Below, piece by piece: positions 1 through 10,878 of a stretch of DNA of 64,000 nt. Under the pieces are notes generated by a model. That model made no database searches, was not told the DNA's origin, and saw nothing but the letters and a program-made list of their open reading frames with translations. The stretch's first letter is position 1. Every line of letters starts with the position of its first letter. Where the stretch lies: NCBI GenBank assembly GCA_002749535.1, contig MZZL01000393.1, positions 806,739 to 870,738 on the forward strand. Direction: 5' to 3'. The DNA comes from Apophysomyces variabilis (lineage: Eukaryota; Mucoromycota; Mucoromycetes; Mucorales; Mucoraceae). A program made the position numbers and the translations under genes.

Positions 1-1265
1 AAAAGTTGCTGTGATAGGACATTATTATCATGTTTGAGGAAAAATAAAGCACTTTATGAATCTTTTGGTATGAACATAGAATTAGTAAGTTAAAACTATG
101 ATTCTAGCGAGCGTACGTTTATTTATCTCCAAGGGCTATGTGTTTCGTTGACTAGATTGCTGGGATGTTACACAGAAACTGACATACAATTTGCTGCGGT
201 TACTTCTCGCAAAAATTTTTTTTCTTCATGTTTTTCCATCTTGACTAACCCATCCGATACCAATGACTGTAATATCCGCCTAGAGAATAAGAAAAATCAC
301 ACGAGGAGTTGAAGGCTGACGAAACAGAGATTAAAACAGATTGAAAAAGTCTACTCTGTTACTCTCTGAGAACAATGATATTGGTAACGTGGCTCTACCA
401 GCTTCGTCCGCACGAACCATCAGGGCACCTTACGAAACAGATGCCCTGGAAAAGAAGCAAGCCTTGGGTATGAACATAGGCCTGGTCAAGCAGTTTTTCG
501 TCAACCCGAAAAGAGGAGATACTCGATGGCGTTATAACTGACAGTTATATCTCTATCAGTAACATCTCCAACCTGGTGATCAAAAAGCTGGTGATGGACA
601 TAAATGCAAGTCAAAGGCCGATCCGATATGTACTGAAAGGACGTGCATTCCTGGTAGAAAGAAGAGGCCATTGACAGCCTGGACAGAATGGCCCTTGTCA
701 AATATAAGGTCTACTGAACCAGTGCGGAGATTACTTGGCCTCGCAGTACCTGTTGTGAAAGCATTGGAACAATCGTATTAGCGTAAAATGCCGAATACAG
801 GCATCTCTACAGCTAGCATCGTGAGAGCAGTGCTTCTAGTAAAGCGTATAAAGTTCTAGCAAGATAGATTATATAGTGGTAAGTAATGGTTAAAATTTCT
901 TTCTTACATCACATGGAAATAGTTCGCAGCAACATTCACCAGGTATAGAGATAAGAGGGGAAACAGTGTCCTCCAGTGTCATTCGTTGGTAAGTTTCGAA
1001 CGACAGTTTAAATGACTTAAGCTTTCTCTGTTCTTCTATGTTTATAGCTCGAAAGAGACTGAGGGACGAAACAGAAGAACAAGGACAAATGCTTCGAATC
1101 ACTCGGGTTGCTACAAGTGTAGAAAAGCTTAAGCGAAAAAGAAATAAAGCTATTCGTTGCCCTGTTTTAATTATACTGTCTTATTCTTTACAATGCATAA
1201 TCAGTAGAAACGGATACTAGAAGCTAGGAATAGGTGGAGAGAAAGGGGGTAACTGCGACGGTGGT
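1..1265. other. No supported gene
   Basis: I see no convincing gene here. A 66-codon open stretch near 341-541 has no ATG start, no recognisable motif and no splice extension. The rest is AT-rich with frequent stops in all frames. Confidence 0.5.
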
Positions 1266-1269
1266 AGCT

Positions 1270-1361
1270 TCGTCGGGTTCGTCGTTAGCTAAAGGAGACC
1301 CGACGAAATTTCGTCGCGTCGGAATCCCGACGAACCCGACGAACCCGACGAACCCGACGAA
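1270..1361. repeat. Compound inverted and tandem CGACGAACC repeat
   Basis: Four tandem copies of the 9-mer CCCGACGAA occupy 1326-1361. A 16-bp arm at 1270-1285 (TTCGTCGGGTTCGTCG) is the exact reverse complement of the start of that array. Between them lies a perfect 16-bp palindrome, CGACGAAATTTCGTCG, at 1301-1316. The block could fold into a strong stem. It lies about 110 bp upstream of the ubiquitin-hydrolase-like ORF, so a transposon terminus or subterminal repeat is plausible but unproven. Confidence 0.75.
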
Positions 1362-1470
1362 AAATTTCCCGTAGTGTATAGAGCATTTCCTTGCTCAAAC
1401 TTCTACTTCCCTACAGTCATTATTCAGCATATCATATCGCAAGCGCCAGTCATGCTCCTGCACGCCATCG

Positions 1471-1974
1471 TTGGAAAGGCTGGAAGACCTCAATTATCGA
1501 AGTATTCAGTACATCAATCCCTATCATTTCAAAGATAGAAAGCAGAACGACGATGCACTGGGGGAGAAGTTCTCCAACTGGTTCGTAGAAAACTTTGAAA
1601 ATAGAAAAAAACGCAAATGCCATGCATGCAACAGTATTGCCATCAAACATTTCGAAGTTGTTGATCTTCCTCAGTTCTTGATGTTCTGCGATCAGTCCAA
1701 CTACGTGAGGCGGGCGAAAAACTTCAAGTTTCCTCCCCGATTTGCTCTTGGCGATACAACTTATGAAATACGCGCAACAATACGATCAACCCACGAAACG
1801 GGAATTCATTTCTATGCCAACGCAATTATCAATACAACAACTCCACCTTTTGTAAGCAAAATCGACAATATGACAGAAGAGGTGGAAGTTCTTGTCCACC
1901 CCTACGCCACCCACTATGACTACTTATGTGAAGAAAACAGATACACAATCCTATTATTCTATGCAAAGCTATGA
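1471..1974 (+). CDS. Ubiquitin-hydrolase (USP/C19)-like ORF, possible mobile-element gene or fragment
   Basis: This is an uninterrupted 167-codon frame. The segment FPPRFALGDTTYEIRATIRS followed by a Gly-Ile-His-Phe-Tyr-Ala motif resembles the C-terminal half of USP-fold peptidases. In those enzymes a beta-hairpin leads into the catalytic histidine box, usually GH(Y/F). A CHAC cysteine pair lies near residue 50, as in the USP fingers subdomain. No catalytic Cys box is visible, and the ORF is far shorter than a full USP domain (about 300 aa), so it is probably the 3' part of a longer or decayed gene. Inverted-repeat clusters flank it on both sides (1270-1361 and 2178-2290), which suggests a mobile-element origin. 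The family call is tentative. Confidence 0.4.
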   Translation: MERLEDLNYRSIQYINPYHFKDRKQNDDALGEKFSNWFVENFENRKKRKCHACNSIAIKHFEVVDLPQFLMFCDQSNYVRRAKNFKFPPRFALGDTTYEIRATIRSTHETGIHFYANAIINTTTPPFVSKIDNMTEEVEVLVHPYATHYDYLCEENRYTILLFYAKL

Positions 1975-2177
1975 TCTATAACGCTATAATGCCATTATAT
2001 GCTTCATTTTATGTATAAATAAAATTTACTAATGAGTCATGATAAATAAATCTATGGACCAATCTATTTATAAATGCTCATAGGATGCCGATTTTTACTA
2101 ATTCTGAAAATTGTATAATCAAAGATACTATGAAGCGCAAAAAAAATTAGATATATGGTGAAATAAGTAAAATTGAA

Positions 2178-2290
2178 GGTACCTCTAGCATTAACTTTTG
2201 TGGAGGTACCTCTAAAACTCAAAATGATTTTAGAGGTACTTTTTCAATTTCCTTTTTCGGGGGGTACCTCTAAGGGGGTTACCTCTAAAA
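2178..2290. repeat. Cluster of GGTACCTCTA direct and inverted repeats
   Basis: Copies of GGTACCTCTA occur at 2178-2187, 2205-2217, 2263-2273 and 2278-2290 (the last with one mismatch). One inverted copy at 2228-2239 makes a perfect 12-bp inverted pair (GTACCTCTAAAA / TTTTAGAGGTAC) with 2206-2217. Dense short repeats in both orientations are typical of transposon ends. The cluster is about 450 bp upstream of the Brr2 start, so a regulatory role cannot be excluded. Confidence 0.65.
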
Positions 2291-2737
2291 TATAGTCACC
2301 CTAACTTCTGCTTATATAATGGCTGCTGTATTGTGTAGAGAGATATCTGCCGTCAGATATAACCAATCAATTAACAGATACAGAACAAAAATGATGCCAT
2401 TGCTTTATTATTATTAGGCAGTGTTAAAATTTGGTTGATATTCTAGTAAGGAATCAGTTCGTTTGATGCTAGGCAAGGTTACCATAGCCTCGATGCTTTC
2501 AACTCCGGAGTTAATGGCAATTGCGAACGCAAAATACCGCTAAATTTTTAACGATGACGTAGGCGCTAAGATTTATTGGTGCGGATAGAGGATTCCGCAG
2601 GCAAAATAATCGAAATCAGCTGCGCAGTGGTGCCAATTTCGTTGCAGTTGCACCTTCTTCTGTCAAACAAAACAGTGTAAGTGTGTATATAAGCATCTTT
2701 TTTCGATCTGAAAGCTGATCCTTTTAATCCAGTCACC
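2291..2737. other. Presumed promoter and 5' UTR of the Brr2 gene
   Basis: There is no gene of its own here. The stretch ends in CACCATGG, a strong Kozak-like context for the Brr2 start at 2738. I see no clear TATA box or operator. Confidence 0.4.
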
Positions 2738-5700
2738 ATGGCAGAGAATATTGCCAAGGCCAATCAGTATCAATACGCTGCCAACTCGAGCTTGGTTCTA
2801 CAGGCAGATCGAAGTGGCTTACCACGTAGAGATCAAGAGCCTACCGGTGAGCCTGAAACCCTTTGGGGTAAAATCAATCCAAGAGAATTCGGTTCTCGTG
2901 CAGAAAGAGAAGTTCCGAAAGACATTGAAGAAAAAAAGAAAAAAGCAGCGGAACGCGCTGAACAAGTAGCAGAGAAGAAACGACGAAGGAAGGAAGAAAG
3001 TGCCATCAGTAAGGCTTATGGTCACTCCTCTGTAATTTCAGCAACAGAAGACTTTGAGGGCCTGAATTATCGCCCTCGCACGAAGGAAACTCGTGAAGCC
3101 TACGAACACATTCTAGCATTTGTCTACGATCATCTCGGTGATCAGGCTCGCGATGTCATCCGAAGCGCTGCAGACGTTGTCCTGGATACGCTTAAGACAG
3201 ATACGTTAAAAGATTTTGATAAAAAGCGTGAGATCGAATCTGTCATTGGTTCAATACAATCGGAACGATTTGCACAACTCGTCAACTTGTCGAAAAAGAT
3301 TACCGATTACCATGCTGATGGTGAAGAAATGGAAGTTGATGGAAGTGGAGAGCGACTAGGAGAAATTGATGACGAACTCGGTGTTGCTGTTGTTTTTGAT
3401 GAAGAAGAAGAGGAAGAAGAAGAGGAGGATCAGTACGAAGTGAAAGACGATGAGGAGGAGGAGGAAGAGACGCAGGAACCTATGGGACAAAGCCTTTCAA
3501 CAGGACGCATGCAAGTCGATGAAGCAGAAGAAGAAGAAGAATCAGATGAAGAAAGCGGGTTCAAAACTGTCCTTCCAGGTGGCGAAAGCGGCCGTAAAAA
3601 GAAGAAAAGCTCAGCTACACAGAAATCTGATGTTATCTCCCCTCATGATCTTGACGCTTTCTGGCTACAGCGCCAAATTACAACATACTATCCTGATCCA
3701 CACACAGCTCAAGAAAAGACTATGAAGGCTTTTGATATCCTCGGATCCGAGTCTAGCAATATCCGTGATTGTGAAAACGAGCTAATGGGACTTTTCGACT
3801 ACGATAAATTTGACCTTGTTCGCGTTCTTACAAAGAACCGAGAAATTATCTATTGGTGCACAAGACTAGGAAGAGTTGAGGGTGCTGAAAAGGCCGAGCT
3901 GGAGAAAGAAATGCAACAGAAAGGGCTAGGATGGATTCTTCATGATCTGAGTGGAGATCGTCAACGGCGTGGTGAAGCTCTCGAGCGAAAAGGTGTTGTG
4001 GAAAACGCCATGGAAATTGAAGGAAACGAGGCTGCCCCTTCGCTCCGTAGCAGAGGACAGGTGCCTACAACAACCACTCTTGATCCTGGAACAACCGTAG
4101 CTCCTCGCCAATTGATTGATCTGGATGATATTGCTTTCGAACAAGGATCGCACTTGATGTCCAACAAGAAGGTTAGACTTCCAGATGGCTCGTTCAAACG
4201 CTCCAAAAAAGGATATGAAGAAATTCATGTGCCTGCCCCAAGCGCACGTACATTCGAACCCGGAGAAAAACTTGTCCCTATCAGAGATTTGCCGCAGTGG
4301 GCTCAGGAAGCATTCCCGGGAGCAGAAAGTCTTAACCGTGTCCAGAGCAGGCTATATCCAACAGCGTTTGGAAGCGACGAAAATGTGCTGTTGTGTGCTC
4401 CGACCGGTGCGGGTAAAACAAATGTAGCGATGTTGACGATTTTACATGAGATCAACAAGAATCGTGACCCCAAAACCGGCCACATTGATTTGGATTCTTT
4501 CAAGATTGTGTATATTGCTCCTATGAAGGCACTGGTCCAAGAAATGGTTGGAAATTTCAGTCGTCGTCTCAGACCCTATGGCATTAGTGTAGCAGAACTC
4601 ACTGGTGATAGACAGCTGACCAAACAGCAGATCGCAGAGACGCAGATCATTGTTACAACCCCAGAAAAATGGGATGTCATCACTCGCAAAGCAACGGATC
4701 GCAGCTACACCGCTTTAGTACGTTTGATTATCATTGACGAGATCCACTTGCTGCACGATGACCGTGGTCCAGTCCTGGAGAGCATTGTGTCACGCACAAT
4801 CCGTACTATGGAGCAAACGCAGGAGCTTGTACGTCTAGTTGGTTTGTCAGCTACGTTACCAAACTATGCTGATGTTGCAGCATTTTTGCGCGTTAATCCC
4901 GATAGCGGCTTGTTCTTTTTTGATGGGTCCTTCCGTCCTTGTCCTTTGAAGCAACAATTCATTGGTGTGACAGAGAAGAAGGCAATTAAACGCTTCCAGG
5001 TCATGAACGAAGTGTGTTATGAAAAAGTGATGGAGCAACTCGAACAACGAGAAGAAAATCAAGTCCTAGTATTTGTCCATTCACGAAAAGAGACTGCTAA
5101 AACGGCAAAGACGCTTCGTGATATGGCATTGGAAAAGGATACAATTGGCCAATTTTTAAAGCAAGATTCTGCCAGTCGAGAAGTTCTTCAAACCGAAGCT
5201 GCAACAGTGAAGGACCCTCACCTTCAAGATCTTTTGCCTTATGGCTTTGCTATTCATCATGCTGGTATGACGCGTGCTGATCGTACTCTCGTGGAAGATT
5301 TGTTCGCGGACGGACACGTCAAAGTCTTGTGTTCCACTGCAACCCTTGCTTGGGGTGTTAACTTACCTGCGCACGCAGTTATTATTAAAGGCACCCAGAT
5401 TTATTCCCCAGAAAAAGGTCGATGGGTGGAATTATCGCCACAGGATGTGTTGCAGATGTTAGGTCGTGCTGGTCGTCCGCAATTCGACACATATGGTGAG
5501 GGCATCATTATTACTGCACACACAGAATTACAGTATTACCTGTCCTTGCTTAATACTCAGTTACCGATCGAATCTCAGTTTGTCAAACGGTTGGCCGATA
5601 ATCTCAATGCAGAAATCGTATTGGGCACTATACGAAACCGGGACGAAGCAGTACAGTGGCTAGGCTACACATATTTGTACGTACGCATGTTACGGAACCC

Positions 5701-8700
5701 TACTTTATACAACGTGTCAATTGATGAGAAAGAAGACGATCCATATCTTGAACAGAAGCGGGTTGATTTAATTCATTCAGCTGCAACTATTTTGGACAAA
5801 TGCAACCTCATCAAATACGACAAGAAATCGGGTCGGTTCCAGGTTACTGAGCTTGGTCGTATCGCTTCGCATTTCTATGTAACGCATCATTCGATGGCAA
5901 CATACAATCAGCACTTAAAGCCAATGATGGGACATATCGAGCTTTTCCGTGTGTTTGCGCTTTCTGACGAATTCAAATATATTCCAGTACGAGAAGAAGA
6001 AAAGATGGAATTGTCCAAGCTACTGGAACGTGTCCCTATCCCAGTCAAGGAAAGCATTGAAGAGCCAACCGCGAAGATCAACGTTCTGTTGCAAGCCTAC
6101 ATTTCCCAATTGAGATTGGATGGGTTTGCATTGGTCTCCGATATGGTCTATGTCACTCAGAGCGCTGGACGCATTCTCCGTGCCATTTTCGAAATCTGTC
6201 TAAAGCGAGGATGGGCGCAACTCACTCAGAAAGCCCTTGATCTTTGTAAAATGGTGGAGAAACGTGCATGGCTGTCTATGTCACCTTTGCGGCAATTTAA
6301 GGCTATGCCAGCAGATTTGGTGAAGCGTCTAGAAAGAAAAGAGTTTCCCTGGGAACGTTACTTCGACTTGAGCGTACAGGAGTTAGGTGAATTGGTTGGT
6401 CAAACACAGGCTGGTCGAACCCTGCATCGATATGTGCATCAATTCCCTAAGCTTGAATTACAAGCGCATGTCCAACCAGTCACTCGATCACTATTGAAGA
6501 TGGAACTAACCATTACACCCGACTTCCAATGGGATGAGAAAGTGCATGGTGTTGCGGAAGCTTTTTGGATTATGGTTGAAGACGTGGATGGTGAACACAT
6601 CTTGCATCACGAGTATTTTGTTCTTAAGCAACGATACGCGGAGGAGGAGCACTTAGTGTCGTTTACTGTGCCTTTATATGAGCCATTGCCGCCAAACTAC
6701 TTCGTTACCATTGTTGCTGACCGATGGTTGCATTCTTCTACCAAGCTTCCCGTTTCGTTCAAGCATCTGATTCTTCCTGAAAAGTATGCACCACATACGG
6801 AATTGCACGATCTGCAACCGCTTCCGGTTTCTGCTCTTCGTAATCCGGAATACGAGAAGTTATACTCTGGATGGATCGATCATTTTAATCCTATTCAGAC
6901 GCAAGTTTTTAATACCTTGTACACCACGAATGACAATGTATTCATTGGTGCTCCAACCGGCAGTGGCAAAACGGTATGTGCAGAGTTTGCACTGCTTCGA
7001 CTGTGGAATACTACGGAAAATGCTCGAGCGGTTTATGTGGCACCGTTCCAAGAGATTGTGGATCAACGAGCGGCAGAGTGGAAAGAAAAATTTGGTAACA
7101 AGGTGATCGTGACACTTACTGGCGAAACCAGTGCGGATTTGAAGCTTTTAGAGCGTGGCCACGTTATCTGCTGTACTCCCACTCAATGGGATGTGATCTC
7201 ACGACGATGGAAACAGCGCAAGAACGTTCAGAATGTCAATTTGTTTATTGCTGACGAACTTCATCTTATCGGCGGTGATATCGGACCAACATACGAAGTG
7301 ATTGTCTCCCGTATGCGCTACATTGCTTCCCAGACAAACAAGATCACTCGCATTGTGGCATTGAGCACATCATTGGCAAATGCTCGGGATTTGGGTGAAT
7401 GGATTGGTGCAACGTCGCATTCTGTGTTTAATTTCCATCCTTCTGTCCGTCCTGTGCCCTTGGAGATCCATATGCAAAGTTACAATATTCCTCACTTTGC
7501 TTCGCTTATGATGGCTATGGCAAAGCCGACTTATTTGGCAATCACTGCACACTCTGCCAACAAGCCAGTTATCGTTTTCGTTCCATCAAGAAAGCAGTGT
7601 CGACTGACAGCAGTTGATATCATCACATACTGTATTGGCGACGATGTACCGGATCGGTTCTTGCACTGCAAACTTGAAGAGATTCAACCATTGTTGGATA
7701 GATTGCAAGACAAGACGCTAATCGAAACGCTGCAACACGGTATTGGTTTTTATCACGAGGCGCTTTCAAAACAGGATAAACGTATTGTTGAGCAACTATA
7801 CGAATCTGGTGCCATTCAAGTCGTTGTGGCTTCGCGTGACACTTGTTGGGCATTGCCTTTGAGCTCCCATATGGTTATTGTGATGGGTACACAGTACTTC
7901 GAAGGCAAGGAGCACCGATACGCTGATTATCCGATCACGGACGTTTTGCAGATGATTGGTCATGCATGCCGTCCTCGGGAGGATGATACTGGCAAATGTG
8001 TATTGATGTGCCAGGCGAACAAGAAAGAGTTCTACAAAAAGTTCCTTTATGAAGCGCTTCCTGTGGAGTCACATTTGGATCAGCTGTTACATGATCATTT
8101 CAACGCAGAAATCGTCACGAAGACAATCGAGAACAAGCAGGATGCTGTGGATTATCTTACATGGACTTTCTTGTACCGACGTATGGCACACAATCCCAAT
8201 TATTACGGTCTGCAAGGTACCAGCCATCGTCACCTTTCTGACCATTTATCAGAGCTGGTTGAAACGACACTGAACGACTTGCAAGAAACGAAATGTATCA
8301 CCATCGAAGATGAAATGGATGTCAGTCCGCTTAACTTGGGTATGATTGCGGCCTATTACAATATCAACTATACCACAGTCGATATGTTCAGTGTCAGCTT
8401 GAAACCGACAACGAAGCTCAAGGGTTTATTGGAAATTGTTGCATCGGCTACTGAGTTCGATGGTATTCCCATTAGACATCATGAAGACAATGTACTTAAA
8501 CGAATTTACGATCGTCTTCCTGTGAAGCTTGCCACACCTAAGTTTAATACACCAAGAATCAAGACCAACATACTTTTGCAAGCTCACTTCTCTCGCATGC
8601 AATTACCACCTGATCTTCAGTCAGATCAAGCTATAGTTCTCGGACGAGTCATCCCACTTCTTCAAGCCTGTGTGGATGTCATTTCTTCCAATGGATGGTT

Positions 8701-9337
8701 ATCACCTGCACTTGCTTCAATGGAACTATCCCAAATGAGCGTGCAAGCTATGTGGGATCGTGATTCACCGCTTAAACAGATTCCATACTTCAGCAACGAT
8801 GTTATTAAGCGATGCGAAGAGAAGGAAATTGAGTCTGTATTTGATATTATGGAGCTCGAAGATGACGTGCGCAATGAAGTCCTTCAGATGGATCAACGCA
8901 AATTGCGTGAGGTGGCACGATTTGTCAACCGATATCCGAATGTGGAAGTTGGATTTGATGTTGCAGATATGGATTCAATTGCATCTGGTGGTGTTGTGAA
9001 TGTCAAGGTTCAGTTAGAAAGAGAAGCGGACGAAGATGAAGAGATCGGCCCAGTGGTTGCGCCCTTCTTCCCAGGCAAGAAGGACGAGGGCTGGTGGATT
9101 GTCATCGGTGACCCAGCGACAAAGACTCTATTAGCAATTAAGCGTGTCACTCTTCAGCACAAGTTGACAGTTAAGCTCGATTTCATTGCTCCCAAGGCTG
9201 GTCATCACAATCTCAAAGTATTCCTGATGTCCGATAGTTATAGTGGTTGCGACCAAGAACTAGACATGGAATTAGACGTTGCAGAAGGAGAAGAAAGTGA
9301 AGAAGAGAGTGATGAGGAGGAGAGTGATGAGGAGTAG
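2738..9337 (+). CDS. BRR2: Pre-mRNA-splicing helicase Brr2 (U5 snRNP 200 kDa)
   Basis: Brr2 is the U5 snRNP RNA helicase that unwinds U4/U6 during spliceosome activation in the nucleus. The 2199-aa length is typical of the family. The N-terminal part is charged, with a long Glu/Asp tract around residues 220-290. Cassette 1 has Walker A APTGAGKT (about residue 554), DEIH box (about 667), SATLPN (about 705) and [10 protein letters not shown] Sec63-like unit follows (about 1000-1310). Cassette 2 has APTGSGKT (about 1405), DELH (about 1504), an altered STSLAN in place of SAT, and QMIGHACRP in place of QxxGRxGR. This matches the known degenerate second cassette. A second Sec63 unit and an acidic Glu/Ser tail end the protein. 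The whole 6.6-kb frame has no intron, unlike most neighbours. Confidence 0.97.
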   Translation: MAENIAKANQYQYAANSSLVLQADRSGLPRRDQEPTGEPETLWGKINPREFGSRAEREVPKDIEEKKKKAAERAEQVAEKKRRRKEESAISKAYGHSSVISATEDFEGLNYRPRTKETREAYEHILAFVYDHLGDQARDVIRSAADVVLDTLKTDTLKDFDKKREIESVIGSIQSERFAQLVNLSKKITDYHADGEEMEVDGSGERLGEIDDELGVAVVFDEEEEEEEEEDQYEVKDDEEEEEETQEPMGQSLSTGRMQVDEAEEEEESDEESGFKTVLPGGESGRKKKKSSATQKSDVISPHDLDAFWLQRQITTYYPDPHTAQEKTMKAFDILGSESSNIRDCENELMGLFDYDKFDLVRVLTKNREIIYWCTRLGRVEGAEKAELEKEMQQKGLGWILHDLSGDRQRRGEALERKGVVENAMEIEGNEAAPSLRSRGQVPTTTTLDPGTTVAPRQLIDLDDIAFEQGSHLMSNKKVRLPDGSFKRSKKGYEEIHVPAPSARTFEPGEKLVPIRDLPQWAQEAFPGAESLNRVQSRLYPTAFGSDENVLLCAPTGAGKTNVAMLTILHEINKNRDPKTGHIDLDSFKIVYIAPMKALVQEMVGNFSRRLRPYGISVAELTGDRQLTKQQIAETQIIVTTPEKWDVITRKATDRSYTALVRLIIIDEIHLLHDDRGPVLESIVSRTIRTMEQTQELVRLVGLSATLPNYADVAAFLRVNPDSGLFFFDGSFRPCPLKQQFIGVTEKKAIKRFQVMNEVCYEKVMEQLEQREENQVLVFVHSRKETAKTAKTLRDMALEKDTIGQFLKQDSASREVLQTEAATVKDPHLQDLLPYGFAIHHAGMTRADRTLVEDLFADGHVKVLCSTATLAWGVNLPAHAVIIKGTQIYSPEKGRWVELSPQDVLQMLGRAGRPQFDTYGEGIIITAHTELQYYLSLLNTQLPIESQFVKRLADNLNAEIVLGTIRNRDEAVQWLGYTYLYVRMLRNPTLYNVSIDEKEDDPYLEQKRVDLIHSAATILDKCNLIKYDKKSGRFQVTELGRIASHFYVTHHSMATYNQHLKPMMGHIELFRVFALSDEFKYIPVREEEKMELSKLLERVPIPVKESIEEPTAKINVLLQAYISQLRLDGFALVSDMVYVTQSAGRILRAIFEICLKRGWAQLTQKALDLCKMVEKRAWLSMSPLRQFKAMPADLVKRLERKEFPWERYFDLSVQELGELVGQTQAGRTLHRYVHQFPKLELQAHVQPVTRSLLKMELTITPDFQWDEKVHGVAEAFWIMVEDVDGEHILHHEYFVLKQRYAEEEHLVSFTVPLYEPLPPNYFVTIVADRWLHSSTKLPVSFKHLILPEKYAPHTELHDLQPLPVSALRNPEYEKLYSGWIDHFNPIQTQVFNTLYTTNDNVFIGAPTGSGKTVCAEFALLRLWNTTENARAVYVAPFQEIVDQRAAEWKEKFGNKVIVTLTGETSADLKLLERGHVICCTPTQWDVISRRWKQRKNVQNVNLFIADELHLIGGDIGPTYEVIVSRMRYIASQTNKITRIVALSTSLANARDLGEWIGATSHSVFNFHPSVRPVPLEIHMQSYNIPHFASLMMAMAKPTYLAITAHSANKPVIVFVPSRKQCRLTAVDIITYCIGDDVPDRFLHCKLEEIQPLLDRLQDKTLIETLQHGIGFYHEALSKQDKRIVEQLYESGAIQVVVASRDTCWALPLSSHMVIVMGTQYFEGKEHRYADYPITDVLQMIGHACRPREDDTGKCVLMCQANKKEFYKKFLYEALPVESHLDQLLHDHFNAEIVTKTIENKQDAVDYLTWTFLYRRMAHNPNYYGLQGTSHRHLSDHLSELVETTLNDLQETKCITIEDEMDVSPLNLGMIAAYYNINYTTVDMFSVSLKPTTKLKGLLEIVASATEFDGIPIRHHEDNVLKRIYDRLPVKLATPKFNTPRIKTNILLQAHFSRMQLPPDLQSDQAIVLGRVIPLLQACVDVISSNGWLSPALASMELSQMSVQAMWDRDSPLKQIPYFSNDVIKRCEEKEIESVFDIMELEDDVRNEVLQMDQRKLREVARFVNRYPNVEVGFDVADMDSIASGGVVNVKVQLEREADEDEEIGPVVAPFFPGKKDEGWWIVIGDPATKTLLAIKRVTLQHKLTVKLDFIAPKAGHHNLKVFLMSDSYSGCDQELDMELDVAEGEESEEESDEEESDEE

Positions 9338-10878
9338 ATTGTTTGTTGTATTATGAGATATAAAGAAAGTTTGTCCTTGTTTTTTAATATTTGTAAAAGA
9401 AAGATTGGGTATTCCTATTTGGGGTCTTTGGATGCTCCAGTTAGTAGCATGTGATGTAGCTGGTTTAACAAAATTGGATTGGTCAAAGGCTTCTTTACTG
9501 ATTCTGATTGGATGTAAATGTCCGCAAGGTCCGTAAGGTCCGTAAGGATAGGGATTGGAAGATGCCCTGTGCGTTTTGGGAATGATGTGCAAGGAGGTTC
9601 AACCCAACTTTGTGTTCTTATGTTGTACAGAGGTTACGCGGACTTGGGCCTGACGGTGATCTCATCCACTTTATCGTTTGAGAAGGGCAGAGCTATTTAA
9701 GGGAAGGTACGCGATCGAAGAATCGGAATACATTTCACACGGTAATCATTCCACTGCTTCCATATGTTCCTGTGGGCTCGCAGATGGGGCACGGCGGAGC
9801 TTTGCTTGAGGGATGAATTTGGTAGGACAAAAGTTCTCACGTGGCCCAGTTCCCTTTTTCTATGACTGTTAAAGGTTCTGAGTGGCTGCGCCCCTCCCAA
9901 GGTGAGTTTGAAGCCAGGACTTTATGTCTCATGATTAAGTTCATACTCATTGTGAACAAACGTTGCCAGACTCGTTTCTCTAGGTATTATGACGCGAGTT
10001 CCATGCCAAAGGACAAGTCAACATTTGAATTAGCCATTGGCAGACAATGCATTGTGCGAAAACCTGGTCAAGTAAAATCTTCTCTGCCTCATGCTCGGGA
10101 ATCGTGTGTCAAACATAACATACTAAAATACCACTTGATTTTTTTTTTTTCAATATTTTTTATTCAGAGTCTTTTCCTTTCGTTTGAGAGTTACAATCTT
10201 GGTAATTAAGAAAAAAAAAAGAACGTGTTTCTTCCCTTATTTTCTCAACTTGCCACTGCGATAGTTTATCGTGCCTATGCTTCCTTGTACTTCATTATTG
10301 GTTTCGATCAATCCGAAGTAATAACGTAACGCCATGAAAAGGAAAATGGAAAAGTTAAACCTTGGTTTTCTGTTATTGTTTTTCTTATTAGAATGAATTT
10401 GCTATGTTGGAATTAATTCAACTTTGTGTTGGTAAAGTGGGAATAGAGAAGCCAAACACAAAAAAAAAATCGGATGTTTAGTTATTACGTTTCTTATCGG
10501 TTATCACTTTTTGTGTTTGTAGAGGCGATGGATATCTATTTTGAAAAGGCGGTAAGCTTATTTTGTATGGGTTCCCGAAAAATTGAAGTGATACTGATAA
10601 ACGGTGTTTCGATGAAACTTGCCTATTATGACTAGACTGAATTGGACCTTGTGTTCAATCTTGAAAAAGTGCACATGATCATGGACGAAATTGTCCTCAA
10701 GGGTTCTGTGGTCGAAACCAATCAAGAACGGATACTCTCCTCCACCGAAGCCTTGAGTTAAAACCCCGCATGAGAAACTCGAACTCAATATTGCCCTTGG
10801 TCCTCCCAATTTAAAAAAAATTCCTTGTAAACTTTTTCTTCTTCTTTCCTCTCTTTCTTCTTACTTCTCTTTTAATAA
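9338..10878. other. Intergenic region between Brr2 and the amino-acid permease
   Basis: I find no supported gene. A short tandem GGTCCGTAA repeat lies near 9528-9548. A pyrimidine-rich (CTT)-type tract at about 10830-10875 immediately precedes the permease ATG and is probably its core promoter or 5' UTR. Confidence 0.45.

Noticed and set aside
341..541. 66-codon frame near the left edge
   Set aside because: It begins at a non-ATG codon, has no family motif and no splice continuation that I could find.
2819..9000. Many open frames of 60-106 codons on both strands inside the Brr2 gene
   Set aside because: They are alternative-frame shadows of a long conserved coding sequence and have no motifs of their own.
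10558..10809. Minus-strand 83-codon frame upstream of the permease
   Set aside because: There is no recognisable motif, and the frame has no splice continuation on either side.
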